This document shows, one piece after another, positions 35,925-46,841 of a stretch of 64,000 nucleotides of DNA. Every line of letters begins with the position of its first letter. Within the stretch, counting starts at the first letter, position 1. The notes under the pieces were generated by a model. That model did not search any database and had not been told where the DNA came from. It saw only the letters and a list, made by a program, of their open reading frames with translations. Source of the stretch: Odontocerum albicorne (lineage: Eukaryota; Arthropoda; Insecta; Trichoptera; Odontoceridae); contig OX463849.1 of assembly GCA_949825065.1 (NCBI GenBank), positions 32,848,043-32,912,042 on the forward strand, written 5' to 3'. The translations under genes and the position numbers were made by a program.

Positions 35925-36180
35925 ATATATGTAACTGAGTGTCACTGGTTGATGAGAATATGCAATGGGGTTTAATATGATCAAAAACCGGAAAAAAATA
36001 TCGATTTTTTTGTTCATGCTATAAGTCCTCAGTGAGATAAAGGCAAAAGCCTAGTTTACTGGATACACGACCAATGAAAGGCAGCAAACCCGGATACATT
36101 AAAATGTTGTATCCAAATTAAATAACCTGTTGTTTTTTTTTTTCGAAAAGTGTGTATAGATTTCTTGTTGTGTATATAAA
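35925..36180 (+). repeat. dispersed retroposon-like repeat, copy 2
   Basis: See the copy at 35215-35480. It ends with aaaataaaataaaaatttg. Confidence 0.65.
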
Positions 36181-36221
36181 ATAAAATAAAAATTTGTACT
36201 AATGTATTATTGTTATTAAAG

Positions 36222-36408
36222 AAAGGTAGCGTGAATGCTGTTCATATCTATTAAAGAAATGTAGCATGAATGTTGTTCTTATATATTATAGAAATGTAGC
36301 GTGAATGCTGTTCATATCTATTATAGAAATGTAGCGTGAATGTTGTTCATATCTATTATACAATAGAAATGTGCCGTTAATGATGTTCATATCTATTATA
36401 CACGTACA
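36222..36408 (+). repeat. 41-bp minisatellite, about five copies
   Basis: The unit is agaaatgtagcgtgaatg then ctgttcatatctattata. One unit has an extra insertion (caatagaa). Confidence 0.85.
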
Positions 36409-36774
36409 TATAGGCATATCAAGTTTAACTGTTATACTTTAGTTAACAATTTCTACTCGGAGTGTCATGTCGGTTCGATTTAAGGACACCTTACTCCTTC
36501 ATCGGAAATTATAAAACGGACTTAGGTGTTCAGTTATTTTACTCGTCTGTGTACCATGTATTCATAAACAAAATGCAAAGAAACAAAACACCATTAAAAA
36601 ACCTATACACCTTGTGCAGATGGTTTTAAAACTGGTTCAATGTCACAATACTCACTAAATACAGTATTGTTCAACTTGTTTCAAGATTCCACAACTCGAT
36701 AAGCAAAACTATGTTTCCTTGAATTGTTGTAGAATTTAGTATTGGAAAGTTTTAACCGATGTCGGTTATTTTAT
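36409..36774. other. unassigned stretch holding a shared 23-mer
   Basis: 36483-36505 is identical, inverted, to 10419-10441, inside a region with loose similarity over about 60 bp. Otherwise nothing is recognised. Confidence 0.45.
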
Positions 36775-37300
36775 TTTGTTTGCTGCCGTATATTTTGTTT
36801 TTTTAGTCTAGGTGTGGGCTGAACGCCCCCCGATGTCCTTGCGGTTGGGCTCGCCTTACATTAGTCGGGTGTATCTCGGCCGGCAAAATGTTTGTGGAAT
36901 GAGCCTGAACCTTATAATGTATTCTATCTTAAATGTGTTTTCTGCAGTTTGTTTTGAGATATACCATATGTGCGATACTGGGAATGATTTTTTTATACAA
37001 TGTATACTAGTATGTACACATTGTGTCAGGGAACCTTTATTTGTTTGTTTGAATTAATCTGAGGTGGTATTTGTGGATTTGTTTTTATTTTCTGCCATCT
37101 ATTTATTTTCTTCTTATTCTACATGTGCAAGGGTGTGGGCTACATCTGGTGTCCCCGTAGCTGGGTTCGCCCTATATTGGTGGGGTGTATCTTGGCCGAG
37201 GAGATGTTATTAAATAAGCCCAGACCTTTTGATAGCTATCTTAAATGTATTTTCTGCATTTAATGTGTTTTTAAAGTGTACGAGTATATAAATATATTAT
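36775..37300 (+). repeat. two-copy tandem duplication, about 0.3 kb unit
   Basis: Both units run ctgccgtat/catcta, gtgtgggct, gttgggctcgcc or gctgggttcgcc, gtcgggtgtatctcggcc or gtggggtgtatcttggcc, and ttaaatgtgttttctgca. The spacing is 309-321 bp. A tRNA-like B box (gggttcgcc) is present but I cannot assign the unit. Confidence 0.7.
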
Positions 37301-37469
37301 GTACATACTACGTTGCAATCAATAAACCCATATTTATTACTAGCTGTACCCGGCCACGCGTTGCTGTGGCTCAGTCTGGTTAAATGGAAAAAAAAGAAAA
37401 GAGGAAGCACACGTTTCTAATATGTTTAATTTCACAATGCTTATGGGTATACAATATTTTTGACGTCTT

Positions 37470-38240
37470 TCAGCCACTCTCAGCCTGTCGCGTTCATTAT
37501 GTTGAGAACAAAGCAGATTTGAAGCTGCAGAACGCGATCGCCGTGCTCGCAACCGTGCATCCTCAAGTCTGGCTGCACGTCGCTCTGCTGCTTCCTCGGC
37601 ATTTGATTAAGTAAAGCAGATCGATTGCACTGAAAAAGAAGAAAGAAAGTTATAACAAAAACATATATGAGGCAATGAAATTCGTCCTGAATTCATTTCA
37701 ACCGGCACCTTTCCGTTCCCAATTTCCAGCAATTGATGTGAGAATATCTCAGCTGATCGATCGCCTGTCTCGTTCATTCTGTTGTGAACGAAGGAGATCT
37801 GAATCTGCAGAACGCGATCGCCGTGCTCGCAACCGGGCATCCTCAAGTCTGGCTGCACGTCAATCTGCTGCTTCCTCGGCATTTTGATGAAATAAAGCAG
37901 ATCGATTGCACTGAAAAAGAAGAAAGAAAGTTACAACTAAAACATATATGAGGCAATGAAATTCGTCCTGAGTTCATATCAACCGGCACCTTTCCGTTCC
38001 CAATTTCCAGCAATTGATGTGAGAATATCTCAGCTAATCGATCGCCTGTCGCGTACATTCCGTTGAGAACGAAGCAGATCTGAAGCTGCAGAATGCGATC
38101 GCCGTGCTCGCAACCGGGCATCCTCAAGTCTGGCAGCACGTCGCTCTGCTGCTTCCTCGACATTTTGATGAACTAAAGCAGATCGATTGCACTGAAAAAC
38201 AAGAAAGAAAGTTATAACAAAAACATATAAAATTGCGAAA
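37470..38240 (-). repeat. three tandem 280-bp units inside the Helitron
   Basis: The phrase aacgcgatcgccgtgctcgc recurs at 37531, 37811 and (with one change) 38092. On the minus strand each unit joins a helicase piece (IFSHQLLEIGNGKVPV) to an Arg/Ala-rich piece (AERRAARLEDARLRARRSRS) typical of the N-terminal region of insect Helitron proteins. Confidence 0.85.
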
Positions 38241-38242
38241 CG

Positions 38243-38524
38243 TTAAAAAAGGAACTGAATAATCTTGTTAAGTTCGTAGACGTCGTTGTTCTTGGCGGCA
38301 AGAATAGCTCGTTGACTCAGCCAATCGTGATTCTTATAATTGATTTGAATATTGGGAAATACTTTTTCAACCAATTCTTTATTTGACGTCACTAAATTGC
38401 AGAAGTTATGAGGCAATGAAATTTGTCGTGAGGTTATATCAACCGGCACCTTTCCGTTTCCAATTTCCAGCAATTGATGTGAGAATATCTCAGCTGATCG
38501 ATTGTTTTGCAGCTGGACACGCAT
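38243..38524 (-). pseudogene. Helitron PIF1-like helicase fragment
   Basis: The 93-codon minus frame contains IFSHQLLEIGNGKVPVD, ISLPHNFCNLVTS, VFPNI and then WLSQRAILAAKNNDV. This order is characteristic of the C-terminal part of the PIF1-family helicase domain of insect Helitrons (the LLxIGxG motif, then the AILxxKN motif). The Walker A and B motifs and the Rep domain are absent, and the frame stops after KIIQFLF. It would have helped unwind donor DNA in an intact element. Here it is a relic inside a non-autonomous copy. The first third of it is repeated in the tandem units next to it. Confidence 0.85.
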
Positions 38525-38564
38525 TTGTCAAATAGGAGTATTGTTAAGGAAATATTTGTCAAAT

Positions 38565-38795
38565 AGAAAATACAGAGATAATTGGAACTAATTAAATGTT
38601 AAGAAAAGAGAGAGATTATTGGAATTAATTAAATGTTAAGGGAATACAGAGAGATAATTGTAACTAATTAAAAGTTAAGGGAAGACAAAGAGATAATTGT
38701 AACTAATTAAATTTTAAGGTAAGACAGAGAGATAATTGTAACTAATTAAATGTTAAGGGAAGACAAATAGATAGTTGGAAGTAAATAAAAAAAAT
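38565..38795 (-). repeat. 39-bp minisatellite in the Helitron
   Basis: The phrase agataattg recurs at 38652, 38691 and 38730; unit agataattgtaactaatta then aatgttaagggaagacaga. About five to six units. Confidence 0.85.
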
Positions 38796-39344
38796 CTCCA
38801 TTTCTACATACGATTTGATAGATTTTGAAATATAAACATAGAGATAAAATGAAATTCTGTGATAATTTGAATTCAAATTAAAATCATATACTCGTATAAA
38901 GAAAAGTATATATAAACAGCCGCATATTCGAATGCAACCTTTTGTCAAAATTTCAAAGCAATGAAAAATAAGAAAAACTGTTAAAAAAACTAAATGAAAG
39001 AATCCGAAACGTCGAAAATGCTATGTGACATAACTGTCAATGAGAAATGTTTAGTTTTCGTGTGTTGCTGCACAGGGCGCTCCCATTATTTCGTCTGTTT
39101 TATATACTTTGTTATATACAACTATTTTTTTTTTAAATATATAAACATGCTTGTATTCGAATGCAACCTTTTGTCAACATTTCAAAGCAATCGGTGAAGA
39201 ATTTAGAGATTTTTAATAAACGAACATTTACATTTTTATTTATATATATTTATTATTATGTCCTCTCAAATGTGTGTTTTGGATATAAAAAAAATATGGA
39301 GCTCTGAGCAACCATAATGATTGCTTAACGTATGTGTACACTCA

Positions 39345-39650
39345 ATCCATCACTGCATCTCGCTGTCGAGGAAGGCAGAGAGGACAGAGTGCAAGACTTT
39401 CCGATCTTGACACACATCCTTTGTCTCTTCGACATCCATAAACCTTCTCATTCAGCTTCTACGATTTTTCTGACTTTCTATCTTTTCCTTTTTTTAAAAT
39501 ATCATTTATTCAATCCAACAATACTTTCCTTGGTGTTTCTCTTATACGCCTTTCACTTAAATCTGCACTTATGTACAAGTATTTCTTTATTCATTCGTTC
39601 CACATGTCGAAACCATATCGTACATTTTTCTTAAAATTTAAGATCCTTTA
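39345..39650 (-). mobile_element. LINE 3'-end fragment (minus)
   Basis: Complement of the common LINE tail: gaggaaggcagagaggacag, gacacacatcctttgtctct, then a T/C-rich complement of the RGRPR and QIYSA region. Same layout as 55863-56219. Confidence 0.7.
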
Positions 39651-39824
39651 ATACGCAATCAAGGCTCAACGATTGTTATTTTTTAACGGAAGTTCTATTG
39701 TTTGTTCTAAGTGGTTACCAAGATTTTATTATCCTTTTTGACATCCTAGATTTAATTTTTTTTTTAGACATTATACCACATGAGTGGCGCAGACTATCAA
39801 ATGATGATCCATCATAAGATGTAC

Positions 39825-39922
39825 GAGTGTAGAGGAAGCAATATTGGTATGTCTGGATAAACGAGTGTAGATATCAGTTATCTCTGTCTACCCCGCAAGG
39901 AAAATGGCGTGATGATATATAT
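39825..39922 (+). mobile_element. LINE 3'-terminal scrap (plus)
   Basis: It ends with ctaccccgcaaggaaaatgg and cgtgatgatatat, the terminal phrase of the common LINE. Confidence 0.5.
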
Positions 39923-40482
39923 TCATGGATCAATTCATCTTTTCTGATTTTCTTTATATATCAAGTTTTTGTTAACATCAAATATAATTGATGACAATTT
40001 GAGTCCTCGATTATTAAATTTTTGGCAATTAAAAAATCTCATATTCGGGCATGCATGCGCGCACGCATGCACCACACGCGCATGCAATTACGGGACATGC
40101 GTGCTTCGCCCGTATTGCGAGTGATTGCGCGCGCGGATACTTTACGTCACCTGGTTTTAGATGAAAATACAGCGACTCGCAGTGATATCAGAGAGCGGAT
40201 GACAAAGCTCGTACTGTAGAAATATTAAATCTAACATTGTTGGAAAAATTGTAATATTATTTTTTTTACCCGAGACCTTTCACTTACACCCACCATTTTT
40301 TTTATAATATTATATAAAGGATTAAACCAAAATAGCATTGTGCCATCACTGTTATTGCTAAAAATTCAATTGAATGTTATCAATATAATGAAAGAAATTA
40401 ATAAATATATTTTTTAAATTGTTTAAAGCTTCAACTGATCAAACATTTACATAAATGTATACGTGAATGATTTGTTTGAAGA
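39923..40482. other. stretch with a G+C-rich alternating purine-pyrimidine patch
   Basis: 40045-40140 is rich in CG, GC and alternating purine-pyrimidine sequence (gggcatgcatgcgcgcacgc, attgcgcgcgcggat), far from the local composition. The plus frame from 40022 is 65 codons with no motif I recognise. Confidence 0.5.
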
Positions 40483-40640
40483 CGACTCGCGTGGCATAGT
40501 TGATACGACGCCTGTCTTGCAGCCCGGGGGAGGCGGGTTTGATTCGCGTTGACACCTACATTTTTAAAACGGTTCCAATAAGGTTTTAATTTCAGGTTTC
40601 TTCAATACATTTCTAGTTGTTTGAAAGAGATCGCCACACG
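40483..40640 (+). mobile_element. tRNA-derived SINE copy (plus)
   Basis: The head has an A-box region (ggcatagttgatacgacgcc), cagcccggggg, then a B box (gggtttgattcgc). The body has tttctagttgtttgaaagag. The tail is lost. Confidence 0.7.
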
Positions 40641-42124
40641 AAAATAAAACCTTTAATAAATTTGAGCTGAATTCACTTGTGAGATTTGAAAACTTTTGAT
40701 ACACAAATAGAGCGGTAAAATATGTAAGCCTAATTTATTCATAATATCCAAAATCTGTGTATGGGCTACAAAATCTAATCCGAGCAAATGCTTTAAAAAT
40801 TATGTGCGTGATTTTCGCTGCGCCACGGGTCTAAAAATATAAAATTAACAACATATCTCGATTGTCGCTTTACTCGTATTTAATTGTATTATATTTTTGT
40901 TGTGATCAAAATTTAATACAAATACATGTTTCAAAATTGTGATGCCTAAACGTATCACTGAACAACAATGCAAGGTTCATAAAATACTGATTGTTGTTGG
41001 ATTATTTGAATTGTAAAAGGTTTTGTGTGTTTCAATCAGAAGCATGAAAACCAATTTTAACCAGTATGATGCGCCCATAGGCGTCATCTGTTTACTAGTC
41101 TCCCGTTGTGATGAGATTCACCCTCCCGCATGAAGAAAAAGAGGCATCGAAAAACATTATAAAATTCAATCAAATAGTTAAGCACATGAAAATTAGCCAC
41201 GTCCTAACCACGTACTATCCGATGTCAATTCCAGTCGCGGCCGTAACACAGGAAAACTTTTTAAATGATAAATACGTAAGTACACGTGTCAAAATAATTA
41301 CAAAAATAATAAAAAATATCAAGACATACAGTGGATCGGTTCACACGGAGCCATCTCTAGTCAGTCATCCACACCTCGCCATACCTATTTGACATTAATG
41401 CGTACAGTACAAATTCAATACTTACAGCCCATTTTTAGAATTCGACAGACTATGGAAAAATATATCGGCAATCTCAGCGAATCGATTTCCTAAAACATGA
41501 TTCTTTTTATATGGGATATTTGTTGGTAATCAGAGGTACTTTGTTTACAAGAGAATATAGCCATGTATATGTATGGTGAGTTTGTACTGAAGGTGCTATA
41601 ATATTGAAAAAGCTTAGCAATTCAGGACAATTTGATTGAGGATTGATAATTTTATGTAAAATACATCAATCTTACGTGTATTATTAATATGGCTGGAGAA
41701 ATTCAGATAGTTACCAACATTACATTATTCAAAGAATAGGAACAAGTAATTGGCCTTTTTATAATATGAAAAATGATCAAATCTAAAGTATTTTTTTTAA
41801 TATAATCATATTTAAGTAATGTAGATTGAAAACACAAACTAAAAAAAAGTTTAATAAACTTTGTTGGAGCACCTCGAGCCACAGAACGCTGTCACCTGGC
41901 GAACTTGCCGGCCGGCACCTGCGCCCCCTCTCTCCTACCATCGCACCCCACTGATCATGCCTCACCCCCACTCATACCCTTACACAGTTTAGAAAAAGCT
42001 TTCAGACTCAACGCATAGATGGTATTTGAATCTGAAATATAAAAAAAAAATTGCTCAACACTAAAGAAAATAAATTTTTGGTAAGCTAGAATTTTTTTAT
42101 TATATTAAATGAATTTTCGTTATA
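40641..42124. other. unassigned stretch with two G+C-richer patches
   Basis: The plus frame at 41108-41392 (94 codons) has GTAAGT at 41276, so an exon ending there is possible, but I recognise no domain. 41865-41985 is G+C-rich (cttgccggccggcacctgcg) and unassigned. TACTCGTA occurs at 40871. Confidence 0.35.
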
Positions 42125-42284
42125 CGCAGTTCAATCTGGCAGGTTTATTACCTAATACAAATCTATTCTAACCAACCAGAAAAGGTGTTAAATAAGTCTT
42201 AAGTGAAAACCATTTTTTTTGTTTCAGGGTGTCAAAGGAAATCAAACCCACAACGGCTGGAAGGCAGGCTAGGCCACGGAGGGT
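42125..42284 (-). mobile_element. tRNA-derived SINE copy (minus)
   Basis: The body complement (attctaaccaaccagaaaag) and head complement (aaacccacaacggctggaag, aggccacgga) are in order. Confidence 0.65.
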
Positions 42285-42394
42285 ATTTTACTAAGTAGGC
42301 GAAGGATCTTAAAAAAAAAATATTATTCCTTGTGAGATTTTATAAAAAAAATATTTCGATTTTCGTGTATAATTTAATGATTGTTACGCCATTC

Positions 42395-42730
42395 TCCTAA
42401 CGGGATAGGTAGAGAGGACCGAGTGCAAGACTTTCCTTTCTTGACACAGAACCTTTACATCTTATACATCCGTATATCTTTTTACACAAATCCTACTATT
42501 TTTCAGACTTTTTACGTTTCCTTCTTTCAAAATACCATTCACTTGATCCAACCATACTTTCATCGGTCTTCTTCTACCACACCATTCACTCACATTTACA
42601 CTATATATTTATTAGTTAGTCTTTCTTCATTCGTTCGTTGTATATGCTTAAACCTTCTTCATTTTACTCAACACAACCCCCTTAAGTTCACATTCATCCC
42701 TAATTACATAATTCCAAAACGTCATGAGTG
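42395..42730 (-). mobile_element. LINE 3'-end fragment (minus)
   Basis: Begins with the complement of the 3' terminus (ttacgccattctcctaacgg). It then follows the layout of 39345 and 55863 through the complement of the DRIRN region near 42710. The 119-codon plus frame across it is an antisense shadow. Confidence 0.75.
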
Positions 42731-42759
42731 CGCTTTCTAGTTATATTTTTATATTTAAG

Positions 42760-42945
42760 CACCATGACGGGTTTATTACTTTATGACAATTTCATCAGAA
42801 CCCCTAGACCAGAGTTATCATATTTGAATTCCTCAGTGAAACACAGGCCAAAGCCTAGTTCACTGGGGCCACGAAAAATAAAAATTAACATACCTGGATC
42901 CAAAAAAATTGTGTCCACATTAAATTATGTACTAATAAAATTAAT
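42760..42945 (+). repeat. dispersed retroposon-like repeat, copy 3
   Basis: Contains ctcagtgaaacacaggccaa, agcctagttcactggggcc and tgtgtccacattaaatta, matching 35215-35480. The Helitron at 42951 lies directly after it. Confidence 0.55.
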
Positions 42946-42950
42946 TGTAA

Positions 42951-43742
42951 TCTATATAAATAAAAATGTAAATTTTCTTATATTAAAAATCTCTTATCTC
43001 CGAAAGTTCTTCACCGATTGCTTTGAAATTATGACGAAAGGTTGCATTCGAATACAAGCATGTTTATATTTTTTTTATATACAGTTGCATATAAAAAAGT
43101 ATATAAAACAGACGAAATAATGGGAGCACCCTCTGCAGCAACACACGCAAACTAAACATTTTCTCATTGACAGTTATGTCACATAGCATTTTCGACGTTT
43201 CGGATTCTTTCATTTCGTTTTTTAACTGTTTTTCTCATTTTTCATTGCTTTGAAATTTTGACAGAAGGTTGCATTCGAATACGCGCCTGTTTTTATATAC
43301 TTTTTTATACACAGTTATATATAAAACAGACGATATAATGAGAGCACCCTCTGCAGCAACACACGCAAACTAAACATTTCTCATTAACAGGCTATGTCCA
43401 CATAACATTTTCGACGTTTCGGATTCTTTGATCGTTTTTTAACTGTTTTTCTTATTTTTCAATGCAATTGGCGGTGGAATTGTGATGTGTCGATTGATTT
43501 TCATTTGAATTCAAATTATATCGTGAAATGCATTGGAATTGATCACGCGAAACAGACAAATAATGTCTCAAATACGTGGCGAGGAAGCAGCAGAGTTACG
43601 TGCAGCCAAAATTGAGGATACACGGTTGTGAGCCACACAATCATAGTGAAATTAAACATATTAGAAACGTGTGCTTCCTCTTTTCTTTATTTTCTATTTA
43701 ACCAGACCTGAGCCACAGCAACGCGTGGCCGAGTACAGCTAG
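42951..43742 (+). mobile_element. Helitron (plus), 792-bp non-autonomous copy
   Basis: The termini fit the Helitron rule A|TC...CTAG|T. TCTATATAAATAAAAATG starts at 42951 after A. A GCCAC-loop-GTGGC hairpin at 43712-43729 precedes CTAG at 43739-43742, followed by T. A segment of about 230 bp from the 5' half (starting cattgctttgaaa) is present twice in tandem. The 3' part holds only a trace of the helicase-frame sequence. No open frame of note. Same family as 37340-39248. Confidence 0.85.
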
Positions 43743-44725
43743 TATGTAAATAAATTAAAATAAATTGCTCTTTTTACGAAGTTTTTTGTCACACACTAAA
43801 ATACTGTTACACACCAGGCAGAGAATAAAAGAGAACGCGATGGTTACGAGTTCGATTACCGTTGGTGTCGTTTTTTTTCAATAGATCAAACTAGTAAAAC
43901 AGTTTCCAATATCCCAAATGACTAGAAAATAAGAAGAGAGATGGAGAAAAAAAGAAAAGAATAAGAAAAATATGCTACTGAAGAGAGATACTTGTATAAA
44001 GTTCTTTAACTGGCATGTGGTAGGGGGTAGATGATAGTCCTTAAAGTGGGAATGGGTAGATCGTAGTCCTTAAGGTGGTAGTGAAATATCAAAATGTTTT
44101 GAAGAATTACCAAAAATAATGAAATAATCTGAAACCATCATAATTTTTAGTTGGAAAGCTGTTAATGCTAAATTAATGCATTGTTGAAGTATAATAAATA
44201 AAAACTAAAGACGAGTAAATATACAAACTTTCAAACTAAATAAATAATTTCTAATAACAATAAACTTAAATATTAAAATAAATATTTAAATGTTGTAAAT
44301 AAAAATAAATTATAGACTTCTGGAATTGATCCACTACATTAAATATGGATATATGGTATATTCAAAAAGGACCCTTCCTCCATTTTACCTGTTTTGGGAT
44401 AATCGAGAAAACATCGCATCGCTTCGTACGAGAAAACATCGCATCGCTTATATGGAATATATATTTATTAAGACAGGATTGAAGTATTTTTATACACAAG
44501 ATATTCATCATTACCATCACCTATTTCCAATTAATTTTTCATGTTACACATTTTTCGTTTCTGCCACTTCATACACTTCGTCATGTATATTCATCTGATA
44601 TTATGAAAACTACATTCTTCCCTCTTTCAAAATTCAATGCATTTGGTCCAGCCGCGAATTTTTAGATCTTCCCAGACTTCTTGTATATTTAGCATTACTC
44701 ATATAGATTGAAGTGCCTTGTATAC
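43743..44725. other. unassigned A+T-rich stretch
   Basis: A 21-bp phrase (cgagaaaacatcgcatcgct) is directly repeated at about 44404 and 44431. A weak tRNA-like B box (gagttcgattacc) lies at 43850. The 90-codon plus frame at 44326 has no motif. Confidence 0.35.
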
Positions 44726-45011
44726 CAGTGGTCTGTAATTTTTTTTAACTGTAACCTAATGAAAGTTACAAAAATTGACTTACCACCAGTATCTCTCTCG
44801 GCCTCCTCCTCAATGTTCCTTCAAGGGAAATTTTCATAATATAGGTACCTATACCTACCCTCCCTTCTCGTTGTATAGTTAATATACCATGGAATTCAAA
44901 TTAATATGTACGAGTATGTATGAATCAAATTATTATGTCTCGTTTTTGATATTTTTCTACAAATTATCCTCTCCCTTCAAAGGCTCGCGAACCATAGTTT
45001 GCGGGCCTTTG
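44726..45011. mobile_element. hAT-like MITE, 286 bp
   Basis: The left end cagtggtctgtaa and the right end (inverted) caaaggcccgcaaac resemble each other and the CAGTGG-CCGCAAAC ends known in hAT elements. The flanking octamers ttgtatac and ttttacac agree at six of eight positions, fitting a decayed 8-bp duplication. No coding sequence. Confidence 0.5.
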
Positions 45012-45510
45012 TTTTACACTATTCAAAAAATGAGTTTGATGTGCATTAATTCAATTTTTCAAAGAAACCGATAAAACCGTCAGATTGTGAGTTGGATTAT
45101 TTTTGCATAATTGTGTTCATACTATGTAATGGGGAGTTTTATGACCGAAAACGATCTTCTTTCGATATCAAAGACAGGTGTTGTCCAGAACTCGCCCCTA
45201 AATCTTCGACTCACCCCTTCGTCGGTCATCAAGTAACCCCTGCGTTAGTCTTCAAGCCAACCCTTTCTTTTGAAATTATCCCCTTGATGTAACGGTGCAT
45301 GAAATTTTGAACTTTTTTATACTTGATACTTAAGTTCTAATGGTGGCTGGAGGGTTGAAGTTTAGGGGTACTATACTAAAAAGTTTCTAAACTAACTTTT
45401 GCTAGTCAAAAGCAGAGAATATTGTTAAAATAGTTTTCTTTTACTAATAATTCTTCAATAATGTGTTATCTACATTTTTTCGCGAGTGCCTACAAAACAT
45501 AAATTTTGTG
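45012..45510. other. unassigned stretch
   Basis: 45175-45290 has several short CCCC-ending phrases (actcgcccc, ctcacccc, aagtaacccc, aagccaaccc) that look like a degenerate repeat. No gene seen. Confidence 0.35.
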
Positions 45511-45890
45511 TGGTCTAACGGTTAGCATTCACGCTAAGCGAGCCGGTTCTATTCCTAACTGATTTACTTCCTGACTGGTTTTACTCTTAGACTATTTTAC
45601 ACATAAATTTTTAGCTTATAGTATATACAGCCTATAATAAATTATTATAGAGCTATTGAGCAACGTAAAATAGCGCTAATTAAAAAAAACATCCTAACGA
45701 AAGACTACAGTAAATTAATCCTGCCCTGTCTAACTTAGAACTTTGATCTTCTTGTCATCGAAACTTTGGGTTTAATCTGTCAAAACTGTGTGCTTGCTTA
45801 AGTGCAAAAATGTGTACACTGTAAAACAAATACACACACAGTTACCTTCCATCTACAGGATAGCTGACAATCACACTTGATTTGGAGATA
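45511..45890 (+). repeat. dispersed repeat with tRNA-like head, copy 2
   Basis: See 2491-3055. The head is ggtctaacggttagcattc with ggttctattcc, then cctgactggttttactctta, and the body ends ccttccatctacagg. Confidence 0.5.
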
Positions 45891-45919
45891 CGCTTATTCT
45901 ATCGTAATTGTGTGCTATT

Positions 45920-46465
45920 TTAGCTTGATTTACAGAAGTGAAGCCTGGACTGCAAAGAAGAATTGTTGGAAGTAGGAAGAGATTGCCGCCTGCCAATAAG
46001 CCTGATAAATTGTTTTCACAATGAAGTGTTCAGTAAATAAATAAATTAAATAGGAATAGTAAGGACAGAATAAATTTTATACGAATCCCTACCTTTCGAA
46101 AAATATCGGGTATTATATACTCGTATAATGTTCTGTAGAGTAAGGTAGAATCTGATAAGAGATAAAGGTTTATTAAAAGAAGTATTAGAAGTTGAATTAA
46201 GAAAGGAATCTTTAGACTGTTTCACCACATACTATACCAAGACTAATTTGCGAAATCAGTCATGGTATGTGGTAACAGAAATTGGTTAAAAACGAGGAAG
46301 AAGTAGACCGAGAAAAGAATGAAATAAAATTTTAACTAAGAGAAACTTAAGAAGTATTATGAATGTGGACGAGGCAAAGGTTGTATGCGTGGATAAAAAA
46401 AGTAAATATATTTATTTTCTCTATGTACTCCAAAAGAGATACGGCGTGAATGTACGCATGTATAA
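45920..46465 (+). mobile_element. LINE RT C-terminal fragment (plus, degenerate)
   Basis: LIYRSEAWTAKK is readable at 45924-45960, the usual YGSE-x-WT motif after the RT palm. Then come a decayed DRIRN region, RGRSRPRKE at about 46290, and MNVDEAKVVCVDKK at 46359. It ends near gatacggcgtgaatgtacgc. Interrupted by stops. Confidence 0.65.
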
Positions 46466-46841
46466 CTGCGAAGGTGGCAACTTATTCATACATACCATAC
46501 GTCAAATTTTGCTAACTGTTGCAGATGTCATTATTTCGGAAATAGCACAATGTACGTAACACAATGAAGTTGAATATAGGACATGCGTAAAACCCTTTAT
46601 GTGCTCCGGACCGGTTGCGTGCAGGTAACATAACGTGCACGCAACATCTTCCTTGCCTTAACCCTTTCAGGCACTGTCAGAATGGAGAGTCATCTGAATA
46701 GATTCACAGTGTGATTAGAAATATGAAATATTTTCAATTTATATAAGTATTAATTATTTTTTTTATTATGTACAAAGAATATGGTTTCAAAATATGAATG
46801 TGAACTAATGTGTTACTCAATACAATACCAAGTACTCTGAG

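Larger units (their letters stand above)
37340..39248 (-). mobile_element. Helitron (minus), non-autonomous, with helicase remnants
   Basis: On the minus strand the element ends with a hairpin (GCCAC-loop-GTGGC at 37353-37370) and then CTAG (37343-37340) followed by T. That is the Helitron 3' signature. Its 5' end at 39248 aligns with the plus Helitron at 42951, but the leading TC reads TA. Inside are a PIF1-like helicase fragment, three tandem 280-bp units, a 39-bp minisatellite, and near the 5' end a duplicated segment also present in the plus copy. It cannot be autonomous: most of the Rep/helicase is missing. Confidence 0.8.

Noticed and set aside
41108..41392. 94-codon plus frame with a GTAAGT donor as a first coding exon
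   Set aside because: A single donor motif in A+T-rich DNA is weak, and no domain or partner exon could be recognised.
42381..42740. 119-codon plus frame as a gene
   Set aside because: It is antisense to a LINE 3' end that reads on the minus strand.
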